From Alkalinema sp. FACHB-956 (GTDB lineage: Bacteria > Cyanobacteriota > Cyanobacteriia > Leptolyngbyales > Leptolyngbyaceae): DNA of 60,668 nt. Both the position numbers and the translations under genes were made by a program. Position 1 is the first letter of the stretch. Every line of letters starts with the position of its first letter. Below the pieces are notes generated by a model. It did not search any database, was not told where the DNA came from, and saw only the letters and a list, made by a program, of their open reading frames with translations. The stretch lies in assembly GCF_014697025.1 (NCBI RefSeq), contig NZ_JACJRC010000030.1, forward strand, positions 1 to 60,668, in the 5' to 3' direction. Shown here in pieces: positions 9,297-17,990 of the stretch.

Positions 9297-9842
9297 CTAC
9301 ACCGTCATGATGTCTTTTTCCTTCTCAGCGAGTACCCGATCGACTTCTGAGATGTACTTATCCGTCAGCTTTTGCAGCTTATCTTGCAGGTCGCGGGACT
9401 CGTCTTCCGAGACTTCCTTATCCTTTTCCTGCTTTTTCACCGCATCAATGCCATCCCGACGAATACTGCGAATGGCAACCTTGCCCTCCTCAGCATACTT
9501 CGCCGCCAGCTTGACAAACTCCTTCCGGCGCTCACTGGTCAGCGGGGGAATGTTTAAACGAATCACCGTTCCATCGTTATTTGGCGTTAGACCAACATCA
9601 GACAGGGAAATCGCCTTCTCGATCGACGATAGCGACGTGCGATCGTAGGGTTGAATCTGCAACGTCGTCGAATCCGGCGTGCTGATATTAGCCAATTGCT
9701 TGAGGGGAGTCGGCGAACCGTAGTACTCCACCGTAATTTTGTCTAGCAGAGAAGAATTGGCACGTCCCGTCCGAATCGTATTAAACGCTCGCACCGTAGA
9801 CTCCACCGACTTTTTCATCCGCTCTTCAACATCAGCTAACAT
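9297..9842 (-). CDS. frr: Ribosome recycling factor
   Basis: 181 residues. It releases ribosomes from mRNA after termination together with EF-G. The sequence carries the family signature throughout: [28 protein letters not shown] at the N-terminus, [32 protein letters not shown], and the C-terminal helix [20 protein letters not shown] start at the ATG at 9842 (MLADVEERM) because it matches the family start; an ATG 12 codons upstream lies inside pyrH. The first 11 bases overlap the end of pyrH, so translation is probably coupled. Confidence 0.96.
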   Translation of the reverse strand: MLADVEERMKKSVESTVRAFNTIRTGRANSSLLDKITVEYYGSPTPLKQLANISTPDSTTLQIQPYDRTSLSSIEKAISLSDVGLTPNNDGTVIRLNIPPLTSERRKEFVKLAAKYAEEGKVAIRSIRRDGIDAVKKQEKDKEVSEDESRDLQDKLQKLTDKYISEVDRVLAEKEKDIMTV

Positions 9843-10560
9843 CACAATCTCCTCCAACAATCGTCCCGATCGGTTCACCCATCACGGCACGGCGTACATT
9901 TCCCTGCACAGAGAGGTTAAACACCATGATGGGAATATGGTTCTCTCGACAAAGGGAAATCGCCGCTGCATCCATAACTTTCAAATCATGGGTCAGAACG
10001 TGCGAGTAGGTCAAGGTGTCAAAGCGTTTCGCCTCAGGATTTTTCTTTGGATCCGAATCGTAGACCCCATCCACCTTCGTCGCCTTAAACAGCACATCTG
10101 CCCCAATCTCAGCGGCTCTGAGGGCTGCGGTGGTGTCCGTGGTAAAGAAGGGATTGCCTGAACCCGCGCCAAATACCACCACACGACCCTTTTCTAGGTG
10201 GCGAATTGCCCGCCGCCGAATGTAGGGTTCCGCCACTTCCTGCATCGCGATCGCGGTCTGGACACGGGTGGGGACGTTAATCCGCTCCAGTGCATCCTGC
10301 AAGGTAATGGCGTTCATAACCGTCGCAATCATCCCAACGTAGTCCGCCGTTGCCCGTTCCATCCCAGCCGCAGCCCCGCTCACGCCTCGGAAGATATTGC
10401 CGCCTCCAACGACGATCGCGACCTGAACACCGGACTTCACCACATCTGCAACTTCTTGAGCAATGCTGTCTACTACCTCAGGGTCGATTCCATAGTTCAA
10501 ATCACCCATCAAGGCTTCACCACTGAGTTTCAGCAACACTCGTCGATATGTTACGCTCAT
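9832..10560 (-). CDS. pyrH: UMP kinase
   Basis: 242 residues. It phosphorylates UMP to UDP with ATP in pyrimidine nucleotide synthesis, and is the bacterial hexameric amino-acid-kinase-fold type. Visible motifs are [11 protein letters not shown] (residues 7-17), [11 protein letters not shown] (about 49-59), [13 protein letters not shown] (about 74-86), the [37 protein letters not shown] region, and [14 protein letters not shown] for nucleotide binding. The gene order pyrH-frr is conserved widely in bacteria. Confidence 0.96.
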   Translation of the reverse strand: MSVTYRRVLLKLSGEALMGDLNYGIDPEVVDSIAQEVADVVKSGVQVAIVVGGGNIFRGVSGAAAGMERATADYVGMIATVMNAITLQDALERINVPTRVQTAIAMQEVAEPYIRRRAIRHLEKGRVVVFGAGSGNPFFTTDTTAALRAAEIGADVLFKATKVDGVYDSDPKKNPEAKRFDTLTYSHVLTHDLKVMDAAAISLCRENHIPIMVFNLSVQGNVRRAVMGEPIGTIVGGDCDVS

Positions 10561-10784
10561 GCCCGCCTATCCGATTGCGAAGATTTCCAACCTACGATAC
10601 CAGGACAGATGCACTTCAGTAACAGTAGATGACAGTTTTTCCGTTGCCACAATTAAGCCCCAGTCCGGGTGAAATGATCTATCCCAGAGAGTCAACATTT
10701 AGGAAGTCGTTAAATGATTAAGCCTTCGCCAAAGGTCAACACTCAAAGCGTAAAAAGCGTAATTTGATGCATTTCCCGGCTTAA

Positions 10785-11327
10785 CTAAGTCGATCGCCAT
10801 TTCACTGAGCAGCCAATCGGAGCCGTTGAGGTCGGCACGATCGCTTCATCCGCCAAAATTCGCGCGATCGCATCCCGCAGGTGGTTTTGGGTCACGGCGG
10901 CTGGATTTTGGGCATTGTCGTCCACGGCACCGCTGTAGCAGAGAATGCCTTGCTGGTTCAGCAGAAACACATGGGGTGTCTTTTCCGCGCCAAAGGTGTG
11001 GGCTACATCCTGGGTTTCATCCCGCAGGTAGGGAAAATTGAGGCCATTGGCTTCGACGAACGGCTGCATTTGATCGAAGGCATCTTCAGGAAATTGTTTG
11101 CCATCGTTGGGATTGATGCCGATGAGCGTAAATCCCTGGCCTCCGAAGTCCGCTTGAATCTGCTTCAACCGATCCAAGTAAAACTTGACATAGGGGCAGT
11201 GATTGCACATGAAAACAACCCCGATCGCCTTGTATTGTTCCAAATACCGCGCTAGGTGATGCACAGATCCATCTGCACCGGGCAACTCAAAGTCAGGCGC
11301 GTATCCGCCGATCGCTGTTCCTTCCAT
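10785..11327 (-). CDS. Thioredoxin-like/AhpC-TSA family protein
   Basis: 180 residues, cytoplasmic (no signal peptide). The fold starts with APDFELPGADGSVHHLARY, and the active site is FMCNHCPYVKFYLDRLK with a CNHC motif at C41/C44. FTLIGINPNDGKQFPEDAFDQMQPF and FPYLRDETQDVAHTFGAEKTPHVFLLNQQGILCYSGAVDD (with the cis-Pro TP) follow. This matches the thioredoxin family proteins annotated as peroxiredoxin-like; the CNHC pair favours a thiol-disulfide oxidoreductase. Electron partner unknown. It stands alone, with divergent spacing to the hydrolase gene. Confidence 0.85.
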   Translation of the reverse strand: MEGTAIGGYAPDFELPGADGSVHHLARYLEQYKAIGVVFMCNHCPYVKFYLDRLKQIQADFGGQGFTLIGINPNDGKQFPEDAFDQMQPFVEANGLNFPYLRDETQDVAHTFGAEKTPHVFLLNQQGILCYSGAVDDNAQNPAAVTQNHLRDAIARILADEAIVPTSTAPIGCSVKWRST

Positions 11328-11519
11328 AATCGAACTTTACAAGAGCCTCAAGGCAACAGGTTTCCTTACAATTTATAGACCAAATTGGCGGCAGTGAACC
11401 TGAGAAACGATCGAGAAACAATCAAAGTCGATCGAACGATCGGTGTTGATTGAGAATCCCAGTTAAAACAGGCACAATGGCTCAGGTGCTAAAACAGAAT
11501 TCCATTCCCTAAGATATTT

Positions 11520-12485
11520 ATGACTGTTGCATGTTCAGAAACAACGCCCTATCAAATTTGGGAGTGGCAAGGGTTTGAAATTGGCTACCAAACTGCTGAT
11601 TTCCAAAGTGCTAGCGTTCAAAGTACTAGCGTTCAAAGTACTAGCGTTCAAAGTACTAGCGATCAGAGTGAGACCGATCTCGGCCCCGCCGTTGTGCTGA
11701 TCCACGGGTTTGGAGCCTCCTGCTACCACTGGCGCAAGAATATTCCCGTTTTGGCCCAGACCTGCCGGGTGTATGCCTTGGATCTGATTGGCTTTGGCCG
11801 ATCGGCAAAACCGACCCCCAATCAGGAAATTGCCTACACGTTTGAGACCTGGAGTCAGCAAATTCGCGATTTCTGCCGAGAGGTCATTGGTACTCCGGTA
11901 TTTTTGGTGGGAAATTCGATCGGGTGTGTGGCAGCGATGCAGGCAGCGGTGGATGAGCCGGATCAGGTGCGGGGCGTGGTTTTGCTGAACTGTTCCCTGC
12001 GGCTACTCCACGATCGCAAACGGGAGGGACAACCCTGGTATAAGCAGCTCGGTGCGCCGATTTTGCAGTCAGTTTTGCAGAACAAAGCGATCGGGCAATT
12101 CTTTTTTAACCAAATTGCCCAACCTCAAGCGGTCAAAAATATTCTGCGCCAAGCCTACCACCGCCCAGAGGCTGTGACCGATGAGTTGGTGGAGTACTTA
12201 CTCGCCCCCGCCCGCGATCCCGGTGCCGTAGACGTTTTCCTGGCCTTTACCGCCTATTCCCAAGGCCCCTTACCGGAGGACTTGCTGCCCCAATTAACCT
12301 GTCCCACCCTCGTGGTTTGGGGGGAACAAGACCCCTGGGAACCGATCGAACTGGGTCGAGCCTTCAGCCAATATCCCGCCGTGGAGCAGTTTATTGCCCT
12401 ACCCGGTGTCGGCCATTGTCCCCAGGATGAAGCCCCGGAGTTGGTCAACCCGATCGTGCAGGATTGGATTCAAACCCACTCATAA
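11520..12485 (+). CDS. Alpha/beta-fold hydrolase with a repeat-built linker
   Basis: 321 residues. VVLIHGFGASCYHWRKNIPVLA holds the oxyanion HG; the nucleophile elbow is VGNSIG (about residues 129-134); the late acid lies in VVWGEQDPWEP; and the catalytic His is in GVGHCPQDEAP. The pattern resembles plant/cyanobacterial hydrolases of the pheophytinase or pheophorbide-esterase-like group, but the substrate cannot be assigned. Residues about 26-50 are a tandem-repeat linker (SASVQSTSVQ...), absent from the usual fold and placed between the first beta strand and HGFG. The 15-bp unit keeps the frame. Confidence 0.85.
   Translation: MTVACSETTPYQIWEWQGFEIGYQTADFQSASVQSTSVQSTSVQSTSDQSETDLGPAVVLIHGFGASCYHWRKNIPVLAQTCRVYALDLIGFGRSAKPTPNQEIAYTFETWSQQIRDFCREVIGTPVFLVGNSIGCVAAMQAAVDEPDQVRGVVLLNCSLRLLHDRKREGQPWYKQLGAPILQSVLQNKAIGQFFFNQIAQPQAVKNILRQAYHRPEAVTDELVEYLLAPARDPGAVDVFLAFTAYSQGPLPEDLLPQLTCPTLVVWGEQDPWEPIELGRAFSQYPAVEQFIALPGVGHCPQDEAPELVNPIVQDWIQTHS
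11601..11660 (+). repeat. 15-bp coding tandem repeat, four copies
   Basis: GTTCAAAGTACTAGC three times perfectly, preceded by one diverged copy (TTCCAAAGTGCTAGC). It encodes Val-Gln-Ser-Thr-Ser in the linker of the hydrolase. The perfect identity suggests recent slippage expansion. Confidence 0.95.
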
Positions 12486-12527
12486 ACCCCTACGATCGGG
12501 AGAGATGAGGCCAAATTGCCAACCAAA

Positions 12528-12977
12528 CTACCATTTTTTGTAGGGTAGGAATTTCCCATTCATGGTCACCTTCACCCGATCGCCCTTGGGATCTTCCACC
12601 TTCTCGATATCCAACGTGAAATCGATCGCGCTCATAATGCCATCCCCAAATTTTTCCTGGATGACATCCTTCATGGGCATGCCATACACCTGCATGATTT
12701 CGTAGAAGCGGTAGATCAGCGGATCGGTGGGAACGATCGGCCCCAGTCCCTTCGTGGGGCAGGCGGTTAATTCAGCAACCAACGTTTGCGGCAAATCCAA
12801 CGCCGTCAACAACTTGCTGGCTTCGTCTTCCGAGGCCGCCGCTTGACCGTAGAACAAAGCAGCAATCCAAACTTCATCCCGATCGAGTAAGGATTCCAGG
12901 TCAGCAAACGTCAAGCCCTTTTGCTTCTTGGCGGCAAGCAGCGTTTGCGTCAATGCGGGAATTTCAACGCTAGACAT
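12528..12977 (-). CDS. cynS: Cyanate hydratase (cyanase)
   Basis: 149 residues. It converts cyanate plus bicarbonate to ammonia and CO2 and acts as a decamer in the cytoplasm. The three catalytic residues are present with the correct spacing: Arg90 and Glu93 in [13 protein letters not shown], and Ser116 in [10 protein letters not shown]. The C-terminal domain ends [13 protein letters not shown], matching the family exactly. I start at the ATG at 12977 ([10 protein letters not shown]); a longer frame upstream adds 11 residues without homology. In cyanobacteria cynS often belongs to nitrogen control, but I see no clear NtcA box, and the upstream region is filled with tandem repeats. Confidence 0.95.
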   Translation of the reverse strand: MSSVEIPALTQTLLAAKKQKGLTFADLESLLDRDEVWIAALFYGQAAASEDEASKLLTALDLPQTLVAELTACPTKGLGPIVPTDPLIYRFYEIMQVYGMPMKDVIQEKFGDGIMSAIDFTLDIEKVEDPKGDRVKVTMNGKFLPYKKW

Positions 12978-12984
12978 CCTGAAC

Positions 12985-13147
12985 TCCTGATTCACAAACC
13001 TATAATTCACAACACTGGATTCGCAATCCTAGATTCACAACCCTGGATTCAGGACTACGCCATCCATTGCAAGCAACAATACCTACTGCAAGCAACAATA
13101 CCTATTGCAAGCAGACCTATTGCAAGCAGACCTATTGCAAGCAGCAA
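12985..13147. repeat. Tandem repeats upstream of cynS
   Basis: Two families: GATTCACAAnCCTRGATT-like units (about 12,990-13,050) and TGCAAGCAACAATACCTAT / TTGCAAGCAGACCTA units (about 13,067-13,147; the latter perfect over two copies). They occupy the place where the cynS promoter is expected. Confidence 0.8.
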
Positions 13148-13303
13148 TGATTGCGGTCAGTCATCCCAGCTGAAAATCTATTCCATTAGAGACTAAGTTG
13201 CTGAGTCAAACTGTGAACCATAAGCAGTTTTTTGTGATCGAATGATCCCACAGCCTGGAGACAGCACTTACCCCAGCGATCGCTCCCGCTACGATCACCG
13301 CAC

Positions 13304-13555
13304 CTACAGTTCACATCCATGAATCACAACCCGATCGACCGTAATTAAATCATCCAGCCGAATCACCCTACCGGAGTCGAGGCGAAGAAACTCAACCTTA
13401 TTCTGGCTGTAAATATCAACCAGCTTAGTCTGGATCACAAGGGATTCCCCAGCTTCATTGCGATAGACCACCTCACAGCTCCGGCGACGCAAAATCAGTT
13501 CCACCAAGCGATCGTAAATGTCGCAGTCGATCGGGTGATAGGGTCGATCGTGCAT
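13304..13555 (-). CDS. Rof-like (Rho-binding antiterminator family) small protein
   Basis: 83 residues. YHPIDCDIYDRLVELIL at the N-terminus corresponds to the start of E. coli Rof/YaeO (YxPIxCDxYDxLE), and the following LVDIYSQNKVEFLRLDSGRVIRLDDLITV matches the strand pattern of the Sm-like Rof fold (xxRKNVEYLxV...LRLDKITS). In E. coli Rof binds Rho and blocks termination. Most cyanobacteria lack Rho as far as is known, so the role here must differ or be unknown. The gene lies 43 bases downstream of vipp1 on the same strand, which suggests one operon. I leave the symbol empty because function is not transferable. Confidence 0.7.
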   Translation of the reverse strand: MHDRPYHPIDCDIYDRLVELILRRRSCEVVYRNEAGESLVIQTKLVDIYSQNKVEFLRLDSGRVIRLDDLITVDRVVIHGCEL

Positions 13556-13598
13556 CCCAAAATTCCCCCTCGCCTAAGCCAGCACCTAAATCCACCGC

Positions 13599-14384
13599 CT
13601 AAATGCCCCGAATCTCACGGCGGAGTTTTTCCAACTCGGGATCGGAAGAGCTGCTGGCAGCACTGGAATTTCCCACCGTTGCACTACTGGAACCGCCAGA
13701 ACCGCCGATCTGTCCCGTTGGGGTTGTTCCCAGTAACTGAGTTTTCAACGCCACGAGTTCTTGATCAATCTCACTGGCTTCCCCCAGCGCTTGGAATTTT
13801 TTCTCCAGCTGATCGGTACTCAGTTCCGCCGAAACTTCCGCTTGGGCTTCCAGTTGCAGCACCTTTTCTTCCATCCGTTCAAAGGCTTGGATCGCATTGC
13901 TGGTGCCAATACCGCCCAACATATCGTTCAACTGTTGCGAGGTCTTCGCAGCACGGGCACGGGCAATATACATATCCTTCTTGGTCTTCGCATCAATTAG
14001 TTTGCTTTCCAATTGCTGCAAATTCTGCTTGAGTTGCACAACAACGCTGCCCTGTTGTTGCAGTTGACCCGCCATCGCCTCTGCGGTTTCCTGGTAGGAC
14101 TTGCGTCGGGTCAAAGCTTCGCGGGCGAGGGCTTCATCGCCTTTTTGTAAGGCAAGCTGCGCTCGACGGTACCATTCATTGCTCTGGAGTTCCGCGTGGG
14201 TCACTTGGCGCTCTGTCCGCTTTTGGGTCGCGATCGCCTGGGCTACGGCCTGCCGCATCCGCACCAGGTCATCCTGCATATCCGCAACTGCCTGTTCCAG
14301 GATTTTCTCAGGGTCTTCGTTTTTTTCAATCCAATCGTTGACATTTGCCCGGACTAAACGCCAGACCCGATCGACTAAGCCCAT
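13599..14384 (-). CDS. vipp1: Vipp1/IM30, PspA-family membrane-remodelling protein
   Basis: 261 residues. Vipp1 is an ESCRT-III-type protein that forms rings and rods on membranes and is needed for thylakoid integrity. The N-terminal amphipathic helix GLVDRVWRLVRANVNDWI is followed by the PspA core coiled coil (NEDPEKILEQAVADMQDDLVRMRQAV and EEALAREAL-type helices; residues about 20-215). A Gly/Ser linker (about 220-247) leads to the extra C-terminal helix DPELEKLRREIRGI. That helix distinguishes Vipp1 from PspA. The start at 14384 is fixed by GAGGAG five bases upstream; the frame extends 18 codons further without support. Confidence 0.9.
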   Translation of the reverse strand: MGLVDRVWRLVRANVNDWIEKNEDPEKILEQAVADMQDDLVRMRQAVAQAIATQKRTERQVTHAELQSNEWYRRAQLALQKGDEALAREALTRRKSYQETAEAMAGQLQQQGSVVVQLKQNLQQLESKLIDAKTKKDMYIARARAAKTSQQLNDMLGGIGTSNAIQAFERMEEKVLQLEAQAEVSAELSTDQLEKKFQALGEASEIDQELVALKTQLLGTTPTGQIGGSGGSSSATVGNSSAASSSSDPELEKLRREIRGI

Positions 14385-14491
14385 GGGAAACTCCTCAAAA
14401 AAAGAGAATAGCGGCAGCAGCACCTCTATTCTCATCACTTTTTCACTGAATTTTCAATCTCAATTTTCCAGGGTACAGTTCACCGTTCAGG

Positions 14492-15988
14492 TTACTTCTG
14501 CACTTCAGCTTCAATCCCCTGTTGCTTCAATTCCTGTACCTTTTGCTGGGCTTCTGCTTCGTTGTTGTAGGAACCCCCGGTTTGAATCACTGCCCCTGAT
14601 TCGCTGTTCCGGAAATAGGAATTCGGATCAAGCTGCTGCACTTTTTCTAAAGTGCGATCGTTGTCGTAGGGAACCACTACTTTGTAACCAGAACTCCTAG
14701 GGGTTTCTGGATTGTTGCTAGGAGCAGGTGCAACGGAGGGTAAGGGCGCAGGGGGTAAAGGAGCTGGAGGCAGGGGCGTAGTGCCACTGTCGATGGAACT
14801 AGGTCGATTCGGTGCATAGCGGGGTGCAGGGTCGCGATAACCAGCCGTAGGGGGACTAAACCGACGGGGTTGGGGCAAAGGTGTGGTTCTCACTTGCCCG
14901 CCAGAATTGTCCGATCGCCGATCAAAAACTGGCGCAATCCCAGAAGGTTGAGCATGGCCAGCCGCCCCCGGTGCAGCGCTACCCGATGGGTTACCGGGAG
15001 TCACGGCCTTACCCGCAGATAGTTTGGGGTTCATCACCACCAAACCATTCGGCACGGATTTAGCTGCCTTATTTTTATCAGTCACCCCAGGCTTTCCTAC
15101 TGCTAAGCCCGACGCTAAACCCGATCGTCCCGTCCGCAAAACCGTTAAGTTACCCAAGCTGAGATCGGCAAATTCTTGGGAATCCAGGGCAAAGGCATGA
15201 CTCGCCTCTTCGGTCGGTGAGGCCGCTGGAGCTTGAACGACGGGTTGAGAATTACTCTGAGGGCGTAGCGCAGTCATGGCCCGTCCTGCCAAACCGGCGA
15301 TCGCTTTCAAGCTACTCGGATTCATGACTAAATAGCCAAACATGCCGCTAGCCAGCAACATCAGCAGCATCGATCCCACCCCCAAGGGCGTGAGCAAATT
15401 CTCCAACACCCCTCGCTCTAAATCGGCCTGCGCTTCCTCTTCAGCAAGGCTGCGTAATAAAGCCTCCGAGGATTCCAGATAATCATTCGGCAGATGATGG
15501 GTAGCCGCATGACTGTCTGAATCTCCCGCAACGAAATCCATCGGCAAGTCATAGGGATTATGTTCGATCTCCTCGGACATCAAAGGATCGATCGGAACCG
15601 CAGAATCCGATGGGTTGGGCAGAACTGCTAATGCTGAGTCGGTGGCCAGTGCAGTGGAGGTACTGGCGATCGTGGAATTCCAATCCCCCGGACTATCAAG
15701 TCCCTCTACAGAACCGACTGCCTGACTGCCCGCTGGCACCGATGATGGCACAGAGTGCGCACCAATAATGGGTGCAAAGGTTGCCAATTCCACGCGATCG
15801 GGTTTCGGTTTAGGGTGCATGGCTCTGGCCGAAGAGGGAGCCACCTTCAACCCCGCCCGATAACGACGATAGCGAGCCAATTCATCTTCTAGCCGACTAT
15901 CTAAGTTACTCAGCGCTTTCTGAATGCGAGGGTTCAGGACGGCAGCGAAAGGGCTGCTGGAGGAATTGGCAAACGTTGCTTGCTGCAT
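14492..15988 (-). CDS. Membrane protein with C-terminal SPOR-like domain
   Basis: 498 residues. The N-terminal ~190 residues are acidic and low in complexity but begin with a conserved-looking LNPRIQKALSNLDSRLEDELARYRRYR. A single membrane segment follows (VGSMLLMLLASGMFGYLVM, about 203-221), then a long Pro/Ser/Gly-rich spacer (to about 425). The C-terminal ~65 residues (SGYKVVVPYDNDRTLEKVQ, YFRNSESGAVIQTGGSYNNEAEAQQKVQELKQQG) look like a SPOR domain. SPOR domains bind denuded peptidoglycan at division sites, so a periplasmic wall-binding role is inferred. Similar proteins with this layout occur in many cyanobacteria without a known function. Confidence 0.7.
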   Translation of the reverse strand: MQQATFANSSSSPFAAVLNPRIQKALSNLDSRLEDELARYRRYRAGLKVAPSSARAMHPKPKPDRVELATFAPIIGAHSVPSSVPAGSQAVGSVEGLDSPGDWNSTIASTSTALATDSALAVLPNPSDSAVPIDPLMSEEIEHNPYDLPMDFVAGDSDSHAATHHLPNDYLESSEALLRSLAEEEAQADLERGVLENLLTPLGVGSMLLMLLASGMFGYLVMNPSSLKAIAGLAGRAMTALRPQSNSQPVVQAPAASPTEEASHAFALDSQEFADLSLGNLTVLRTGRSGLASGLAVGKPGVTDKNKAAKSVPNGLVVMNPKLSAGKAVTPGNPSGSAAPGAAGHAQPSGIAPVFDRRSDNSGGQVRTTPLPQPRRFSPPTAGYRDPAPRYAPNRPSSIDSGTTPLPPAPLPPAPLPSVAPAPSNNPETPRSSGYKVVVPYDNDRTLEKVQQLDPNSYFRNSESGAVIQTGGSYNNEAEAQQKVQELKQQGIEAEVQK

Positions 15989-16246
15989 AGGGTTATCTAT
16001 GAGTCTTGACTAAATCCAATTTGAAATCGGAAAAATGCCGGATTAAGCACCCACCCAAGGTTTTACAAGGTATAGAACTTCCTAGAACCTCATGGGGTAC
16101 CAGTGTAGTCGAGCAACTGAAAAGTGCACGAAAAATTTTGATCCCCAGTCTGATCTGAAGACAGACCAGTCAAGGATTTAGCCGAATCTTGAATGTCTCG
16201 AAGGGATCGAAAATGCCTCGAAGGGGTCGAACCTTGGCAAGATATT

Positions 16247-16282
16247 TCTACAGACCTCTCTACCTCTACAGACCTCTCTACA
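16247..16282 (+). repeat. 18-bp tandem repeat, two copies
   Basis: TCTACAGACCTCTCTAC(C/A), two units back to back just upstream of the DciA-like gene. A related imperfect pair (CTCGAAGGGATCG / CTCGAAGGGGTCG) lies at about 16,197-16,230. If the longer reading frame from 16189 is used, the repeat would encode YRPLYLYRPLY. Confidence 0.85.
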
Positions 16283-16314
16283 AAACAATTGCCCGGTTGG
16301 GGCAGCGGAGCACT

Positions 16315-16878
16315 ATGGCTTGGCAATCCTTGGGGAAGGTTCTCCCCCAGCTACATATTCCCTCTCCCTCGATCGAGCAACAAAACCTCGATCGAATCCA
16401 GACCCAATGGGCCGCCGTGGTGGGAGCAACCATTGCCCAACACACCAGACCCGTCAACCTGGCCCAAGGAATCCTCCAAGTGGCAACGGTCAATTCGGTT
16501 TGGGTACAAAACTTAATGTTTCAGCAGACCGCACTACTGGCCAAACTTAACCAAACATTAGAACTACAGCTCGTCAAAATTCGGTTTTCCACGGCTCAAT
16601 GGTTCACGCAAACGGATCCCCCAGCGGATCCCGACCCCATGCTGAGCTCCGCGCAAACCTGGAAACAGCATCCCTCTCTTGATCCCACGATCGCAGGCCA
16701 GTACCAACTTTCCTTGATTTACAACACTCCAGAAACCAGCTTTCAGCAGTGGGCTACCCAGGTTCAGGCCCGCAGCCAACATTGGCCAACCTGTCCTATT
16801 TGTCAGTGCCCCACACCGTCTGGAGAACTCGATCGCTGGGGATCATGTTCGATTTGCATGACAAAATGTCAACCTTAA
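16315..16878 (+). CDS. DUF721/DciA-like protein with C-terminal zinc-ribbon cysteines
   Basis: 187 residues from the ATG at 16315. The frame is open from 16189, but the extra part is built from tandem repeats. Residues about 1-95 match the DUF721 family: LDRIQTQWAAVVGATIAQHTRPVNLAQGILQVATVNSVWVQNLMFQQTALLAKLNQ. DciA, the best known member, loads the replicative helicase in bacteria lacking DnaC, so a replication-initiation role is a reasonable inference. The C-terminal 30 residues add CPICQCPTPSGELDRWGSCSIC, two CxxC pairs that could bind zinc. I do not know that tail from the classical DciA. It is followed 60 bases later by another Cys-motif gene. Confidence 0.75.
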   Translation: MAWQSLGKVLPQLHIPSPSIEQQNLDRIQTQWAAVVGATIAQHTRPVNLAQGILQVATVNSVWVQNLMFQQTALLAKLNQTLELQLVKIRFSTAQWFTQTDPPADPDPMLSSAQTWKQHPSLDPTIAGQYQLSLIYNTPETSFQQWATQVQARSQHWPTCPICQCPTPSGELDRWGSCSICMTKCQP

Positions 16879-16938
16879 GAGTGAGCAATTCTCTCTTACG
16901 AGATTACTCTTCGTGACGAGAATCTAAAGATTGTATGA

Positions 16939-17430
16939 ATGAGTAATTCCACGCAAAACCCTGAGCAAACGACCATGGCTATGGCCTTCGCCCAGTTCGC
17001 GAAAAAAAAAGCCCTTCCCGCGTTAGTTCAGAATGGGATCAACCTTTTTTCACAGTACGCAACCCCTATGAATCTAGGCGATCCCCGGATTTCGACCTGT
17101 CGTCACTGCAAGCATTATCAAATCGAAGGAAGGCGTGGTGGTTATTGTCACCAGCTGAGTTCTCCGGTTCAAGGCAGTTGGAATGCCTGTACTTTGGCGA
17201 TCCCAAGCTTCGAGCCACTGGTCTCCCCTGCGGTCGTTGTCGAAACGGTCATTGCAGAAGCAATTTTGGCTGAATCTGCAGTGAATGAATCTGTGCTAGA
17301 TGAGTTAATTGCTGGGACGGGCGCTGAAAGCACGTTGGAAGGCCGATCGTTCAGCCAACCGTTGCATGTACTGGAGGACAGCTGGATAACCACTCAGATC
17401 GAGTTTCAGCATCATGGGGATGTAGCTTAA
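16939..17430 (+). CDS. Cys-motif protein of unknown function
   Basis: 163 residues, soluble. The only clear motif is TCRHCKHYQIEGRRGGYCHQ followed by WNACTLA (residues about 53-90). Its four cysteines (CxxC, C, C) suggest a metal or Fe-S site. The remaining ~70 C-terminal residues are Ala/Val/Glu-rich and low in complexity. The last 126 bases overlap the convergent GST gene on the other strand, so this tail may be read-through sequence rather than a conserved domain. The Cys region resembles a small family seen in cyanobacteria with no assigned role. Confidence 0.6.
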   Translation: MSNSTQNPEQTTMAMAFAQFAKKKALPALVQNGINLFSQYATPMNLGDPRISTCRHCKHYQIEGRRGGYCHQLSSPVQGSWNACTLAIPSFEPLVSPAVVVETVIAEAILAESAVNESVLDELIAGTGAESTLEGRSFSQPLHVLEDSWITTQIEFQHHGDVA

Positions 17431-17868
17431 CAGCGATCCCACTGCCACATCACTGACAGTAAACTGTTCCCCTTGGATATACGGTTGTTTCTCTAATAGT
17501 GAATTGAGTCCCCCCATTAAGCGAGGCATCTCTCTTTCCCGATTGGCTTCAATAAAAATTCCCGTTCCAAGGGTGGAGTTGGCAAATAAAATCCATTGAT
17601 TCGCGATTGACTTTTCTTCCACAGAAGCGAAGCCGCCGCCATATTTTTCTGCAAGGTAGAGCAAAATTGCTCCGGATTCCCACAGCTTAAACGCTCCATC
17701 CTCAATGGCTGGAACTTTGCCAAAGGGGTTGATGGCTAGAAAAGCTGGCTCCTGGTGAGCTCCCGCCGCCATATCTAGAAGAACAAACTCGTAGGGAATC
17801 CCCAGTTCTTCTAAATACCAATGAATAATTGTGGCGCGACTGCGAGCACCACCATAGAGTTTCAGCAT
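17305..17868 (-). CDS. Glutathione S-transferase family protein
   Basis: 187 residues. The N-terminal thioredoxin-like domain is MLKLYGGARSRATIIHWYLEELGIPYEFVLLD; the conserved ESGAILLYLAEKYG is the Glu-Ser glutathione-binding motif (residues about 64-77); and the C-terminal helical domain has FTVSDVAVGSLLSYIPMM. The putative catalytic position after LYGGARSR is Ser/Arg-like rather than Tyr, so the transferase substrate and activity are unassigned. The length is normal for the group. The 3' end overlaps the convergent gene at 16939-17430 by 126 bases. Confidence 0.85.
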   Translation of the reverse strand: MLKLYGGARSRATIIHWYLEELGIPYEFVLLDMAAGAHQEPAFLAINPFGKVPAIEDGAFKLWESGAILLYLAEKYGGGFASVEEKSIANQWILFANSTLGTGIFIEANREREMPRLMGGLNSLLEKQPYIQGEQFTVSDVAVGSLLSYIPMMLKLDLSGYPAVLQYMQRLAERSAFQRAFSARPSN

Positions 17869-17990
17869 AACAGCTCTCTCAATGCTTCACGACCTCAAAA
17901 TACCCTAGCCAAGCGTTGTGGTCAAAGCGTTAGGTATCAGCAGGCCCATTATACCGACCCCACCTGAGAACGAATCTAATTAGAACGAAT

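Noticed and set aside
13067-13147. Regular repeats resembling a CRISPR array
   Set aside because: Units are directly adjacent with no unique spacers and differ in length from CRISPR repeats; no cas genes are nearby.
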